Assembly: GCA_021851335.1 (NCBI GenBank)
Contig: JAJZEA010000022.1
Span: forward strand, 1-47,093
Direction of reading: 5' to 3'
DNA from: Acidobacteriota bacterium
GTDB taxonomy: Bacteria; Acidobacteriota; Terriglobia; Terriglobales; Acidobacteriaceae
DNA: 47,093 bases
Below are positions 1-9,092 of the stretch, in pieces (position 1 is the first letter of the stretch; each line of letters begins with the position of its first letter). The notes beneath the pieces are model-generated. The model saw only the letters and a list, made by a program, of their open reading frames with translations, searched no databases and had not been told where the DNA came from. Both the position numbers and the translations under genes were made by a program.

Positions 1-740
1 GGCGTAACCATGTAGTCCAGCGCAGGAAAGTGTCTGCGAATCCACGGTCCTGCGTCATCCTGATCGGAGATGGAATACACGCGAAGCCGCTTCACCAGCG
101 CATCCAATCGCGCTGCAGAGACGGACTGCCGGATGTCCATCAGCGCTTGTGCAAGCGTATTGGCTCCGCCCCACAGGCACACCCAAAGCGGGCGCGGATC
201 GTCGCGCTGGATCGCTGCTTCCAACTCAGCCGCGCCGGGCGAAGTTTTGCCCAGACCCACAGACACCATCCCATAACCCGGCTGGCCGGAACGCACCACC
301 GCATCCAGCGCCCTGGCTTGTGGCCAGCCTGTAGCGTGCAGCAGCAGATTGCCGCGCACCTGCCCATACGCGCCGATCAGATCGTGCATCGTCTCCGGAT
401 GCGTCGCCGACCTCTGCCAGGTTGAGGTCGCAGCGATCAGGCCCTCAATCTCCAGTTCGTTGGAATAGAGCAGCAGGCGCACCAGCGACATCTGGTCATC
501 CGGCTCATTGCCAATGTCGCTGATCACAATGACACGCGGCTTCCCGGCAAAACGATCCACATCGGGAGCCTGCTGCGCGGGCACGCTGGGGCCGAGACAG
601 CAGCACAGGAAAGCGCCAATCAAAGTCCAGACACAGACTGGCCAGCCCCAGACTCGTCTGGCGCAATCCCCGTTCTCAAGACGCGCCCGCAAAAACACGC
701 CGAACGATCGCTCGCGCAGATGTTTCCTGAATCCCGCCAT
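1..740 (-). CDS. DUF1593 (nucleoside-hydrolase-like) secreted protein, 3' end cut by window edge
   Basis: The frame is open from an ATG at 740 to the left edge, so only the first ~246 codons are visible. A consensus AGGAGG lies 7 bases before the ATG. The N-terminus is basic and followed by a hydrophobic stretch ending in VPAQQ, which looks like a long signal peptide. The mature part begins RVIVISDIGNEPDD, then SLVRLLLYSN and IEGLIAATSTW. This Asp-rich opening is typical of DUF1593, a nucleoside-hydrolase-like fold found in proteins first noted as cellulose-binding in Saccharophagus. The family's substrate is not firmly known, and the C-terminal domains lie outside the window. The start is only 17 bases after the stop of the upstream CocE-type hydrolase gene, so the two are probably co-transcribed. 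Confidence 0.85.
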   Translation of the reverse strand, partial: MAGFRKHLRERSFGVFLRARLENGDCARRVWGWPVCVWTLIGAFLCCCLGPSVPAQQAPDVDRFAGKPRVIVISDIGNEPDDQMSLVRLLLYSNELEIEGLIAATSTWQRSATHPETMHDLIGAYGQVRGNLLLHATGWPQARALDAVVRSGQPGYGMVSVGLGKTSPGAAELEAAIQRDDPRPLWVCLWGGANTLAQALMDIRQSVSAARLDALVKRLRVYSISDQDDAGPWIRRHFPALDYMVT

Positions 741-757
741 CGATCGGCCTCCTGTCT

Positions 758-2704
758 CTACGGGTTCGGCATGACCATCAGCTCCACGCCGCTGGCTGCG
801 TCCTTCTGGTGATAGATCGTCTCCGTCGCCTTCACAAAATCCGTCGGCTTCGCATACGGAATATCGGTGAAGGTCTGCGGATTGCGATCCGTCAGCGGGA
901 ACCAGCTTGACTGTACCTGAACCATGATGCGGTGGCCGCGCCGGAAGGTGTGGAAGAGGTCCGGCATCGTGTAGTCGATGGTGGTCATCTTGCCTGGCGT
1001 CAGCGGCTCCGGTTTTTCCCAGCTCTTGCGGAACTTCGCACGCATCGGCTCGCCGCGCAGCAGTTGCTCGTAGCCGCCCATTTGCAGCGGCGGCGCGCTC
1101 AGGATGCGTTTGTTGCCCGTCGCCTCATCCGGTGGATTCGGATAGTTCTCCGGGTAGACGTCGATCAGCTTCACCACGAAATCGGAGTCTGTGCCCGTGC
1201 TGGCGATCGTCAGCTTCGGCGCAATCGGACCGGCGATGGTCACATCCTCGGTCAGCGGCTCGGTCTCATAGGTCACCACGTCAGGCCGCGTCCGCGCAAA
1301 GCGCTGGTCATCGACCATGTAGCGCTGCGGCACGGTGTCGGTCACGTATCCAACAAACGGCACCGGATGCGCCGGATCGCTCACGTAGCTGTCGGACGAG
1401 TCGCTCATCGTCGGGGCCGTGAAACTCAGCTTGCCGTTTGAGTGGAAGTAGATCATCTTCGGTTGCGCCGCCTTCGGCGGCCACGCGTCCAGGGTGCGCC
1501 AGACATTGCTTCCCGTTTCAAAGACGATGGCCTTCGGCTGCGTCCACGGCGTTCCTTTCAGATAGTGCTGGAAGAAGGGAAACTGGATATTCTGGCGGAA
1601 GTATTCGGCGGTTTTTGCGTTGAAGCTGACGTCGCCCAGGTGATCGCCGTCAGAGATCGCCCAGCCTCCATGCACCCACGGACCCTCGACCAGCGTTGTC
1701 GGCGTTTCAGGGTTGAACTTCGAGGTGGCGGCGAAGGTCTTGAATGGCCCGGTCAGGTCTTCGGCGTCGAACCAGCCGCCGACGGCCAGCACGGCGCAGT
1801 GAATGTTCTTCATGTGCGGCGCCAGGTCGCGCTGCCGCCAGTAGTCGTCATAGGTGTCGTGTTTCATCTGGTCGGTGTAGAGCCAGTTGGTTCCGTGCAG
1901 ATACTTCTGTTCCATCTCGGAAAGCGACCCGGCCTTCAGATAAAACTGGTAGATATCGGGCGTGCCAAAGTCAAAAGGAACCTCCGGCTTCGGCTCCTGC
2001 GGCTGGGTCTGCGGATGAAAGAAGACATAGAAGCCGAAGTTGGCGTCGAGCATGAATGTTCCGCCGTGATAGGCGTCATCGGCACCCAGAAAGAGATTGG
2101 TCATCGGCGCCTGAGGACTGGCCGCCACCAGCGCGGGATTGGCGTCGATCATGCTGGCCGAGGTGTAAAAACCGGGGTAGGAGATGCCCCAGATGCCCAC
2201 CTTGCCGTTGTTGTTCGGCACATGCTTCAGCAGATAGTCGATGGTGTCGGAGGTGTCCGAGGAGTCGTCCACATCGTTCGGCGATTTCTTCACATCAATG
2301 TGCGGCCGCATCTCCACAAACGAGCCTTCGCTCATCCATCGCCCGCGCACATCCTGATAGACGAAGATGTAGCCGCCGCGCATGAACTCCGGCGACGGGC
2401 CGAGGCGGCGCGGATACTTGTCTTCGCCATAGGGCGCAACACTGTAGGGCGTGCGGTCCATCAGGAACGGATAGGGTCCGTGATCCTCAAACGCGCTGGT
2501 CTTGGGCACATAGACGGCCGTGAAGAGATGCACGCCGTCGCGCATGGGAATGCGGTATTCGTACTTGGTGTAGTGCGACTTGATGAACTCCGTCGCATCG
2601 CTGCTCTGCGCCTGAAGAGCAGCGGAACAAACCGCCAGCGCGGCAAGCAGCAGGGTGAGCCGACGCAGAGCGCTGGCCAGAGGCTGAGTCAATTGCTGCA
2701 TCAT
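758..2704 (-). CDS. Secreted CocE/NonD (S15-type) serine hydrolase
   Basis: This 648-residue protein has a signal peptide (residues 1-33, ending LQAQ) and the CocE/X-Pro dipeptidyl-peptidase S15 alpha/beta-hydrolase layout. The nucleophile motif GISYPG is at 173-178 (Ser175), the acid is Asp313 in GGWFD, and the base is His345 in GPWVHG. The C-terminal third is the jelly-roll domain of the family. Members cleave acyl esters or amides, such as alpha-amino-acid esters, cocaine esters, glutaryl amides and X-Pro dipeptides. The substrate cannot be told from sequence. Two ATGs in a row (2704 and 2701) follow a CAGGAG site, and either could be used. A DUF1593 gene follows after 17 bases on the same strand. 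The export signal and the neighbour suggest periplasmic or extracellular breakdown of organic matter. Confidence 0.9.
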   Translation of the reverse strand: MMQQLTQPLASALRRLTLLLAALAVCSAALQAQSSDATEFIKSHYTKYEYRIPMRDGVHLFTAVYVPKTSAFEDHGPYPFLMDRTPYSVAPYGEDKYPRRLGPSPEFMRGGYIFVYQDVRGRWMSEGSFVEMRPHIDVKKSPNDVDDSSDTSDTIDYLLKHVPNNNGKVGIWGISYPGFYTSASMIDANPALVAASPQAPMTNLFLGADDAYHGGTFMLDANFGFYVFFHPQTQPQEPKPEVPFDFGTPDIYQFYLKAGSLSEMEQKYLHGTNWLYTDQMKHDTYDDYWRQRDLAPHMKNIHCAVLAVGGWFDAEDLTGPFKTFAATSKFNPETPTTLVEGPWVHGGWAISDGDHLGDVSFNAKTAEYFRQNIQFPFFQHYLKGTPWTQPKAIVFETGSNVWRTLDAWPPKAAQPKMIYFHSNGKLSFTAPTMSDSSDSYVSDPAHPVPFVGYVTDTVPQRYMVDDQRFARTRPDVVTYETEPLTEDVTIAGPIAPKLTIASTGTDSDFVVKLIDVYPENYPNPPDEATGNKRILSAPPLQMGGYEQLLRGEPMRAKFRKSWEKPEPLTPGKMTTIDYTMPDLFHTFRRGHRIMVQVQSSWFPLTDRNPQTFTDIPYAKPTDFVKATETIYHQKDAASGVELMVMPNP

Positions 2705-2769
2705 GAGGATGGTGTCTCCTGAGCGAACAGGTTACACCATCCTCATTCGATTCCGACTGCGTTTTTTTG

Positions 2770-4704
2770 CTACGGCTTGCCGCCCGCTTCCTTCACGCGC
2801 GGAGCCGTGATCTCGTCGAGATAATCCGGCGTGCCTGCCACGCGCTCCAGCGAGGGATACATCTCGCCGCCGTTGTAGTGAATGTGGAAGGTGGAGACAA
2901 AGGAGTCCCGCGCCACGATTACGTCGATTGGAGTTGTCTTGCCCTTTGCATCGCGAATGGCCGACAGCAGCGCGTCATTGGAAAAAAGCTTGCCGTCAAC
3001 GGCCAGAATCTTGTATCCCGGCGCAAGCTGTGCCTGATCGGCTGGGCCATTCCAACGCACATCCTGGATCAGTCCGTCGTGATTCACGCGCAGCCCGATC
3101 GAATACCAGACGTCGGTGCGCTTGCCGCCGCGTCCCGTTGTCAGCAGCGTCTTTTCGGAGTCCGTCGGCTTGTCCTGATAGACCAGCCGATAACCGCCCT
3201 GTTCAATTCCCGTTACGTCCGCGCGCGGATGAATCTCATCGATGCGGTCATGCAGGAAGCTGGCCCAGTCATACGGCACCACCTGATTCAAATCCGTCAC
3301 CAGCTCGTCGAAGTGGTACGGCACGATCAGCGGTCCGGTGTCGCCGCCTTTGGCCAGAAAGATCTTCTCGAAGTCGTCGAGCGATTTCTTGTCGCCGGTC
3401 AGCTTGCGGATCGTTGTATCCGCGTCGAGCCAGAGCAGCTCGCCCTCCTGGTAATAGTCCTGCCCGCGCCGCCAGTTGGACCATGCCGGATTGCCTCCGC
3501 GCAGCACGCTCGCCGCCACTGCCGTATCCAGCGTCGGCCTCCAGTCGCGTCCCGGCTTGGCATCCAGATTGGCCGCCGAAAGCGCCAGCACATCGCGATA
3601 CTGCGCCTGCGATTTCAGCCCGGCCCGCGCAGCCAGCACGTTGCCCAGATACTGCGTCATCCCCTCGTAGACCCAAAGCAGAGAACCCTGCTGCATGGTG
3701 GCGAAATCCGGCTGATAGAGGTTGTATGGGCGACGATATTTTCCGTTCCAGGAGTGCGTAAACTCGTGCGCCAGCAGGTCGGACTCGGCGAGCTGATGCT
3801 TGTCGTCGGCAAAGCCCTTTTCTCCTACGCCATTGTCGGACGACTGCCCATGCTCCAGCCCTTCGCCGCCAGCCACGTCAGAGAGCGTCAGCAGGAAGTG
3901 GTAGACGTGGTAGTGATGCGAGGCATACTCCACGCTTGCCTCACGCACCAGGTTGCTGACCGCGGCCAGTACGCTCGGACGCAGATTGGCATCCGCTGGA
4001 TCGTCGGCCACCACGTCCAGATAGTGCTTCGGAGAAATCTCCGGAGCCAGCGCAAATTCCTTGAAATACTCGCCGGCGATGATCGGCGAATCCTGAAGCT
4101 GCTCGACGTTGGTCGGGGCAAACTCCGTCACTGTGCCCGATGTGGGAACGGGCCACGCCACGCCGCCGACCGGTTGCAGCGCCGTGCCGACGCCCCATCC
4201 GGCAGGAACCTTGAGCGCGGGCTGAATGGGAATCTCGCGGACCGGCGTGTGCGCAGGATAGAGCAGCAGTTTTTCCCACTCCAGCACGGCCATCTTCTGC
4301 GTCACGCGCGCTGTCACAATGCAATCCAGGTGCGCGTGCAGCATGGTCACGCCCTGCGGCACGGTCACGTGAAACTCATACATATCGGTGTCGTCGCGGC
4401 GCCAGTGCAGCGTTTGGCCGTTCGCCGTGAAGACCACGCCGGTAATGTCGCTGACCGGCCCGGTGGGACGATGGTTGCCGGGAATCCACTCCGGCGTGGT
4501 GAGCATGACGTCGCCGGGCTGGACGGGCAGGTCGATGTCGGCGTGATAGAGCTTACGCGGGGCGTCGGTCAGGTCGGCGGTGATGTGAATCGGCTGTGCT
4601 TGAAGCGGCGGCGTGGCTGCGACTCCACAGAGCACGAACGCTGCCGTCAGCAGGCGGCCAAAGACCCGGGGCGAACGCAATCCTTCTGGCAAGGGCTTGA
4701 ACAT
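2770..4704 (-). CDS. Secreted M61-family metallopeptidase with C-terminal PDZ domain
   Basis: This 644-residue protein belongs to the glycyl-aminopeptidase (M61) family. The zinc motif HEFTH lies near residues 313-317, in the family context HEFTHSWNGK. The third ligand is probably Glu347 in VYEGMTQYLG. A beta-rich N-terminal domain precedes the catalytic part. A PDZ-like segment near residues 540-600 (NGPADQAQLAPGYKILAVDG) closes the protein. The frame extends upstream to 4776, but the ATG at 4704 is preferred. It follows AAGGAG and opens directly into a signal peptide ending PPLQAQ. M61 enzymes remove N-terminal Gly, Ala or acidic residues, and the exact specificity here is unknown. The gene diverges from the glutamine-synthetase-family gene at 4900. 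Confidence 0.9.
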   Translation of the reverse strand: MFKPLPEGLRSPRVFGRLLTAAFVLCGVAATPPLQAQPIHITADLTDAPRKLYHADIDLPVQPGDVMLTTPEWIPGNHRPTGPVSDITGVVFTANGQTLHWRRDDTDMYEFHVTVPQGVTMLHAHLDCIVTARVTQKMAVLEWEKLLLYPAHTPVREIPIQPALKVPAGWGVGTALQPVGGVAWPVPTSGTVTEFAPTNVEQLQDSPIIAGEYFKEFALAPEISPKHYLDVVADDPADANLRPSVLAAVSNLVREASVEYASHHYHVYHFLLTLSDVAGGEGLEHGQSSDNGVGEKGFADDKHQLAESDLLAHEFTHSWNGKYRRPYNLYQPDFATMQQGSLLWVYEGMTQYLGNVLAARAGLKSQAQYRDVLALSAANLDAKPGRDWRPTLDTAVAASVLRGGNPAWSNWRRGQDYYQEGELLWLDADTTIRKLTGDKKSLDDFEKIFLAKGGDTGPLIVPYHFDELVTDLNQVVPYDWASFLHDRIDEIHPRADVTGIEQGGYRLVYQDKPTDSEKTLLTTGRGGKRTDVWYSIGLRVNHDGLIQDVRWNGPADQAQLAPGYKILAVDGKLFSNDALLSAIRDAKGKTTPIDVIVARDSFVSTFHIHYNGGEMYPSLERVAGTPDYLDEITAPRVKEAGGKP

Positions 4705-4840
4705 AGACAGACATTTCTCCTTGATAGGCATCCTAGCAGGGCGTCTGAGGTCAGGCTTTCGGCAGATTCCGCTCAACTTCTCTTCGTTTTCGCGTGCGCA
4801 GCCCGGTTTTCCGGTTTAATCTAAACGAAATCGCCTCGCA

Positions 4841-4866
4841 AGGTTCGTCCCACGCTGCACGAACCT
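4841..4866. promoter_or_regulatory. 8-bp perfect inverted repeat in the leader of the GS-family gene
   Basis: AGGTTCGT (4841-4848) and ACGAACCT (4859-4866) form a perfect inverted repeat around a 10-base spacer. It lies 34 bases before the GTG start of the glutamine-synthetase-family gene. There is no T-run after it, so it is not a terminator. It could be an operator for a dimeric regulator or a leader hairpin. No matching repeat was noticed elsewhere in the window. Confidence 0.4.
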
Positions 4867-4899
4867 ACCTAAATTGAACCCTTCCAAAAGGAGTCTTCC

Positions 4900-6330
4900 G
4901 TGTCTGATAGTTTCCGCAATTTTCTTGCCCTCAGCTATGACGAGCTGGAGGAGCTGAATCTGGCCGCCAAGGCGGATCGTCTGAACCGCGTCTCGCCGGA
5001 TGCGATTCGCGAAAAGCGCCTCAAGTACCTCACCGACGAAAAGCGCATCAAGGCCGTCACCGTACTTTTTACGGATCTCGAAGGCCGCCTGCACCTGCTC
5101 GACTACGACAAGAAGTTTCTGCTTTCGAGCTATGACAACCTGACGTTCGATGGCTCTTCGATCCGCGGATTTACCGCGCAGAAGGAGAGCGACCTGCGGC
5201 TGGGCATCGACTGGAGCGCGTTTTACTGGGTTCCCGCCGACGTCTTTGGCACGGGCAAGGTGCTGGTCTTTGGCACCGTCATCGACAAGAACGGAACGGC
5301 CTACTCCGGCGACCTGCGCGGCGTGCTGAAGACCTATGCCGACAAGCTCCACGCGGAAAAAGGCTATACGCTGAACGCGGCCAACGAGATTGAAGGCTTC
5401 CTGTTTGAGGGTGCGGACGCCGAGCGCAAGTATCACGAGACGGGCAATTTCACCTACGTGAATACGGGCGGCTACTACCACTCGCTGCCGCTCGATCCGC
5501 TGCGCCGTTTCATCGATACGGCGGCGGAAGTGCAGCGCGCGATGGGCTTCCAGAATGAGAAGGATCATCCGGAAGTTGCGCCGAGCCAGTTTGAGATCAA
5601 CTACAGCTACGGCGAGGTTGTGGCCGCGGCCGATCAGATCCAGCTTTACAAGCTGCTGGCGCGCCAGATCGCCAACAACATGGGCTTTACGGCCAGCTTC
5701 CTGCCCAAGCCGGTGGTGGGCGTGAACGGCAGCGGCATGCACACCAACATGTCCATCACGCATGGCAAGACCAATCTCTTCTGGGATGCCAATGGACAGG
5801 AACAGCTCTCGGGCGCGGGATGGGATTTTGTGGATCGCATTCTGACCCATGCGCTCGATATCTGCCTGATTCTGAACTCGAGCGTGAATGCGTATCGCCG
5901 TCTGGATCCGCACTTTGAAGCGCCCAACCAGATCAAGGCCTCGGCCACGGATCGCGGTTCGATGGTGCGCATTCCGATTGGGAACTCGAAGTCGATGCGC
6001 GTCGAGGTTCGCTCGGTCGGTCCGGATGCCAATCCGTATCTGGCGCTCTATTCGCTGTTCAAGACGGGCATCGACGGATCGGTGTCGAAGATCAAGAATC
6101 TGCGCCAGGCACAGCGGTATCTGCCGGACAATATCTACACCGCCATCGAGGACTTCTCGAAGTCGAAGTGGATTGCCGAGATTCTTGGCGCCGACGTGCA
6201 GAGTCGTTTTGTGGACCTCAAGCGCGGCGCCGCGGATCGCTCTCCACGTGCACTTGGAACATTTGTGAAAGGCTCCGAGGTGCAGTATCACCACGAAGTC
6301 TATAACCAGGCGCTTTGGAACCTGTTCTAA
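4900..6330 (+). CDS. Glutamine synthetase family amidoligase
   Basis: This 476-residue protein is in the GS type I fold family, which joins glutamate (or a related gamma-carboxylate) to ammonia or an amine using ATP. Recognisable blocks are FDGSSIRGF, NEIEGFLF (metal glutamates), HPEVAPSQFE, NGSGMH (active-site His), NAYRRL, FEAP and VEVRSVGPDANPYL. The residues needed for catalysis therefore appear intact. The usual GQHE block reads SQFE, and the C-terminal adenylylation tyrosine segment of enteric GlnA is not visible. It may be true GlnA or a relative acting on other amines. The start is GTG at 4900, 7 bases after AAAAGGAG. A terminator follows. Downstream ATP-grasp, alpha-E and transglutaminase genes are families often found near GS-like amidoligases. 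Confidence 0.88.
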   Translation: MSDSFRNFLALSYDELEELNLAAKADRLNRVSPDAIREKRLKYLTDEKRIKAVTVLFTDLEGRLHLLDYDKKFLLSSYDNLTFDGSSIRGFTAQKESDLRLGIDWSAFYWVPADVFGTGKVLVFGTVIDKNGTAYSGDLRGVLKTYADKLHAEKGYTLNAANEIEGFLFEGADAERKYHETGNFTYVNTGGYYHSLPLDPLRRFIDTAAEVQRAMGFQNEKDHPEVAPSQFEINYSYGEVVAAADQIQLYKLLARQIANNMGFTASFLPKPVVGVNGSGMHTNMSITHGKTNLFWDANGQEQLSGAGWDFVDRILTHALDICLILNSSVNAYRRLDPHFEAPNQIKASATDRGSMVRIPIGNSKSMRVEVRSVGPDANPYLALYSLFKTGIDGSVSKIKNLRQAQRYLPDNIYTAIEDFSKSKWIAEILGADVQSRFVDLKRGAADRSPRALGTFVKGSEVQYHHEVYNQALWNLF

Positions 6331-6354
6331 ACGCGCCGCTGAGCAGACAAAAGG

Positions 6355-6388
6355 AGGGCGCAGTCGAGTGGCTGCGCCTTTCGTTTTT
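6355..6388 (+). terminator. Rho-independent terminator after the GS-family gene
   Basis: GGCGCAG (6357-6363) pairs perfectly with CTGCGCC (6372-6378), with extra A-T and G-T pairs outside and an 8-base loop. The T-rich tail TTTCGTTTTT follows. It starts 24 bases after the GS-family stop codon and would separate that gene, at least partly, from the ATP-grasp gene at 6430. Confidence 0.8.
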
Positions 6389-6429
6389 CAGCCGATCGAT
6401 TCGCAAGAAAGGTAGCCGCAGTCCTGGCC

Positions 6430-7914
6430 ATGAGTTCACAGCAGGCAGAAGATTTCACAATCCGCATGCCGGAAATTCCGGACCACATTCTCGGCGACTA
6501 CCCTGTCGGTAAGGTCTATGACGAGATGCGCGAGCCGGATGGCAGTCTGCGTCCGCACTACCAGGCTCTGGCCGCGATGCTGGCGACGCTGTCGCCGGAA
6601 GAGTTGCAACGGCGCAAGCAATCCGCGGACCTGTCGTTTCTGATGCAGGGCATCACCTTCACGGTCTATGGTGGCGACGAGGGTACGGAGCGCATCTTTC
6701 CCTATGATCTGCTGCCGCGGCTGATTACAGCCTCAGAGTGGCGGACGATCGAGCGCGGACTTACGCAGCGTATCGTTGCGCTGAATCACTTTCTGCGGGA
6801 TGTTTACAGCGATGCGAAGATTCTTGCCGACAAAGTGGTTCCGCGTCAGCTTGTGTATAGTTGCCGCCACTATCGCCGCCAGATGTGCGAACTGGAGGTG
6901 CCGCGCAACGTTTACATCGCTGTGGTCGGCAGCGACCTGCTGCGTTTGCCCAGCGGCGAGTTCGTGGTGCTTGAAGACAATCTGCGCGTTCCCTCAGGCG
7001 TCAGCTATATGCTGACGAATCGTCGGGTGATGAAGCGCACCTTTCCGCGGCTCTTCCAAAGCTATGGCGTGCAGCCAATCGAGCATTATCCGCAGCTTCT
7101 GCTGGGCACGCTTCGTTCGCTTGCGCCGGAGGGTCGACCGGAGCCAAACATTGTGCTGCTGACCCCCGGCGTGTATAACTCCGCCTATTTTGAGCACACG
7201 TATCTGGCTCGCCAGATGGGCATCGATCTGGTGGAAGGCCGCGATCTGGTGACGCATGACAACATCGTCTACATGCGCACCACCGGCGGATTGAAGCGCG
7301 TGGATGTGATCTATCGCCGCGTCGATGACGACTACAGCGATCCGCTGGCCTTTCGCTCGGACACTGCGCTGGGATGTGCCGGGCTGTTTAATGCATATCG
7401 CGCCGGGAATGTGACGGTGACCAACGCCTTCGGAACGGGACTGGCCGACGACAAAGGCATGTATGCCTATGTTCCCCAAATGATCCGCTACTACCTGGGC
7501 GAAGAGCCGATTCTGAACAACGTGGAGACATATCTGCTGACCGAAGATATCCAGCGCAGGCACGTGCTGGCCAATCTGGACAAGCTCGTGGTGAAAGCGG
7601 TGGGAGAAAGTGGCGGCTACGGAATGCTGATCGGTCCGCACGCCAGCACGGCCGAGCGGGAAGAGTTTGCGCGTGCGATCGAGGCGAATCCGCGGAATTA
7701 TATTGCGCAGCCGACGCTGGATTTTTCACGTGCTCCGTGCCTGTTTGACGGACGGCTGGAGCCGCGCCACGTGGATCTGAGGCCGTACATTCTGTTTGGC
7801 GACAAGGTGCAGATCGTGCCCGGCGGACTGACGCGGGTTGCGCTGGAAAAAGGCTCGCTGGTGGTGAACTCCTCGCAGGGTGGGGGCAGCAAAGATACGT
7901 GGGTGCTGGAATAA
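6430..7914 (+). CDS. Circularly permuted ATP-grasp type 2 protein (DUF404/DUF407)
   Basis: This 494-residue protein matches the circularly permuted ATP-grasp family throughout. Landmarks are the N-terminal [86 protein letters not shown] and a late PGGLTRVAL block. ATP-grasp enzymes form C-N bonds through acyl-phosphate intermediates. This branch is predicted to ligate amino acids or peptides, but I know of no defined product. It heads a three-gene rightward cluster with alpha-E (start 66 bases downstream) and a transglutaminase. That partnership recurs across many bacteria. The ribosome site before the ATG at 6430 is weak. Confidence 0.93.
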   Translation: MSSQQAEDFTIRMPEIPDHILGDYPVGKVYDEMREPDGSLRPHYQALAAMLATLSPEELQRRKQSADLSFLMQGITFTVYGGDEGTERIFPYDLLPRLITASEWRTIERGLTQRIVALNHFLRDVYSDAKILADKVVPRQLVYSCRHYRRQMCELEVPRNVYIAVVGSDLLRLPSGEFVVLEDNLRVPSGVSYMLTNRRVMKRTFPRLFQSYGVQPIEHYPQLLLGTLRSLAPEGRPEPNIVLLTPGVYNSAYFEHTYLARQMGIDLVEGRDLVTHDNIVYMRTTGGLKRVDVIYRRVDDDYSDPLAFRSDTALGCAGLFNAYRAGNVTVTNAFGTGLADDKGMYAYVPQMIRYYLGEEPILNNVETYLLTEDIQRRHVLANLDKLVVKAVGESGGYGMLIGPHASTAEREEFARAIEANPRNYIAQPTLDFSRAPCLFDGRLEPRHVDLRPYILFGDKVQIVPGGLTRVALEKGSLVVNSSQGGGSKDTWVLE

Positions 7915-7980
7915 ACGGTGATCTTTCATCTCTCATCCAGCGCACAGAATGCACCAAAGAATTTTCAGCAGGAGGAATTC

Positions 7981-8943
7981 ATGCTATCCCGCGTTGCTGA
8001 CAGCCTCTACTGGATGAGCCGCTACCTGGAGCGGGCGGAAAACACCGTTCGTCAGCTTGACGTGACGCTGAGCCTGTTGCTGGATACCTCCGAGACGTCG
8101 ACGGAGACGCGCTGGAACCGGCTGATGCTCTCGCTCGGCTGCACGGATTGCATGGCGTGGAGCGGGGATATCGATGCGATGGCGCGGAAGCTGATCTTTG
8201 AGACTTCCGACCCTGCGGCGATCAACGCCTGCATCCATGCGGCGCGGGAAAACGCGCGCCAGGTGCGTGAAGAGATCAGCACCGAGCAGTGGCAGCGGCT
8301 CAACCGGCTCTTTCTCCAGATGCACTCTCCGCAGGCGCAGCTCCAATCTCGCGGGAACATCAGCGACCTGCTTGCGTCGATTATCGACGGCATTCACCTT
8401 TTCAAAGGCGTGACCGACACGACGATGATTCATGGCGACGGATGGCAGTTCATCCGGCTGGGACGCTACCTGGAACGCGCCTACGCCACGACCACTCTGC
8501 TGGATGTGCATCGCGAGACCCTGCTGCATGTTCTGGAGGGCGAAAACAGCGGCTATCGCTATCTGGAACTGGTGGGGCTGCTGCGCTGCTGCACCTCATT
8601 CGAGGCGTATTGCCAGGTGTATACAGCCGACATTGTGCCGGAACGCATTCTGGAGTTTCTGCTGCTCAATCGAGATTTTCCTCATGCACTTCGCTACGCC
8701 ATCGACGGCATTCGCCAGTCGCTGGAGGCGATTGAGTCCGCGGGAGCAAGGCGCGCGCCGGAGGCTCTGCATGCGTGTGTGGGGCGGCTTCAGTCCATGC
8801 TGCGCTACACCACGATTGACGAGATTCTGCGGGGTGATACGGGCGCATTTCTTCATTCGATCCGGGCGCAGTGCCAGCAGATTCACGAGGTACTCTACAG
8901 TCATTACATGCAGTATTCCGTTCAGGCCGCGCTGGCTCTTTAG
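7981..8943 (+). CDS. Alpha-E domain protein (DUF403)
   Basis: This 320-residue, almost wholly helical protein opens with MLSRVADSLYWMSRYLERAENTVR cut after the typical SLYWM..YLERAEN signature of the alpha-E family. The ATG at 7981 is preferred over an upstream in-frame start at 7918, because AGGAGG sits 6 bases before it and the signature begins at once. No enzymatic motif is known for the family. It nearly always travels with circularly permuted ATP-grasp and transglutaminase-like genes, as here, and may act as an adaptor or co-enzyme in that predicted peptide-modification system. Conserved acidic and His residues could form an active site, but this is not established. Confidence 0.92.
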   Translation: MLSRVADSLYWMSRYLERAENTVRQLDVTLSLLLDTSETSTETRWNRLMLSLGCTDCMAWSGDIDAMARKLIFETSDPAAINACIHAARENARQVREEISTEQWQRLNRLFLQMHSPQAQLQSRGNISDLLASIIDGIHLFKGVTDTTMIHGDGWQFIRLGRYLERAYATTTLLDVHRETLLHVLEGENSGYRYLELVGLLRCCTSFEAYCQVYTADIVPERILEFLLLNRDFPHALRYAIDGIRQSLEAIESAGARRAPEALHACVGRLQSMLRYTTIDEILRGDTGAFLHSIRAQCQQIHEVLYSHYMQYSVQAALAL

Positions 8944-9092
8944 CCAGGCGCGGATCAACCCAAGCGAATCAACTCAAGCGAATCAACCGTAATCGGCAGT
9001 CAGCAAAGGCAGTGGCAGTGAGAACGTACAGCGATATCTCCTCATGGATGCGTGGGCGGCAGGCTCACGGAACTTCGGCAGACGAGGCGAAC

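Noticed and set aside
2767..4824. 685-codon plus-strand frame opposite the M61 peptidase
   Set aside because: The M61 gene has a signal peptide, zinc motif and ribosome site. The opposite frame has none of these and shows shadow-like composition.
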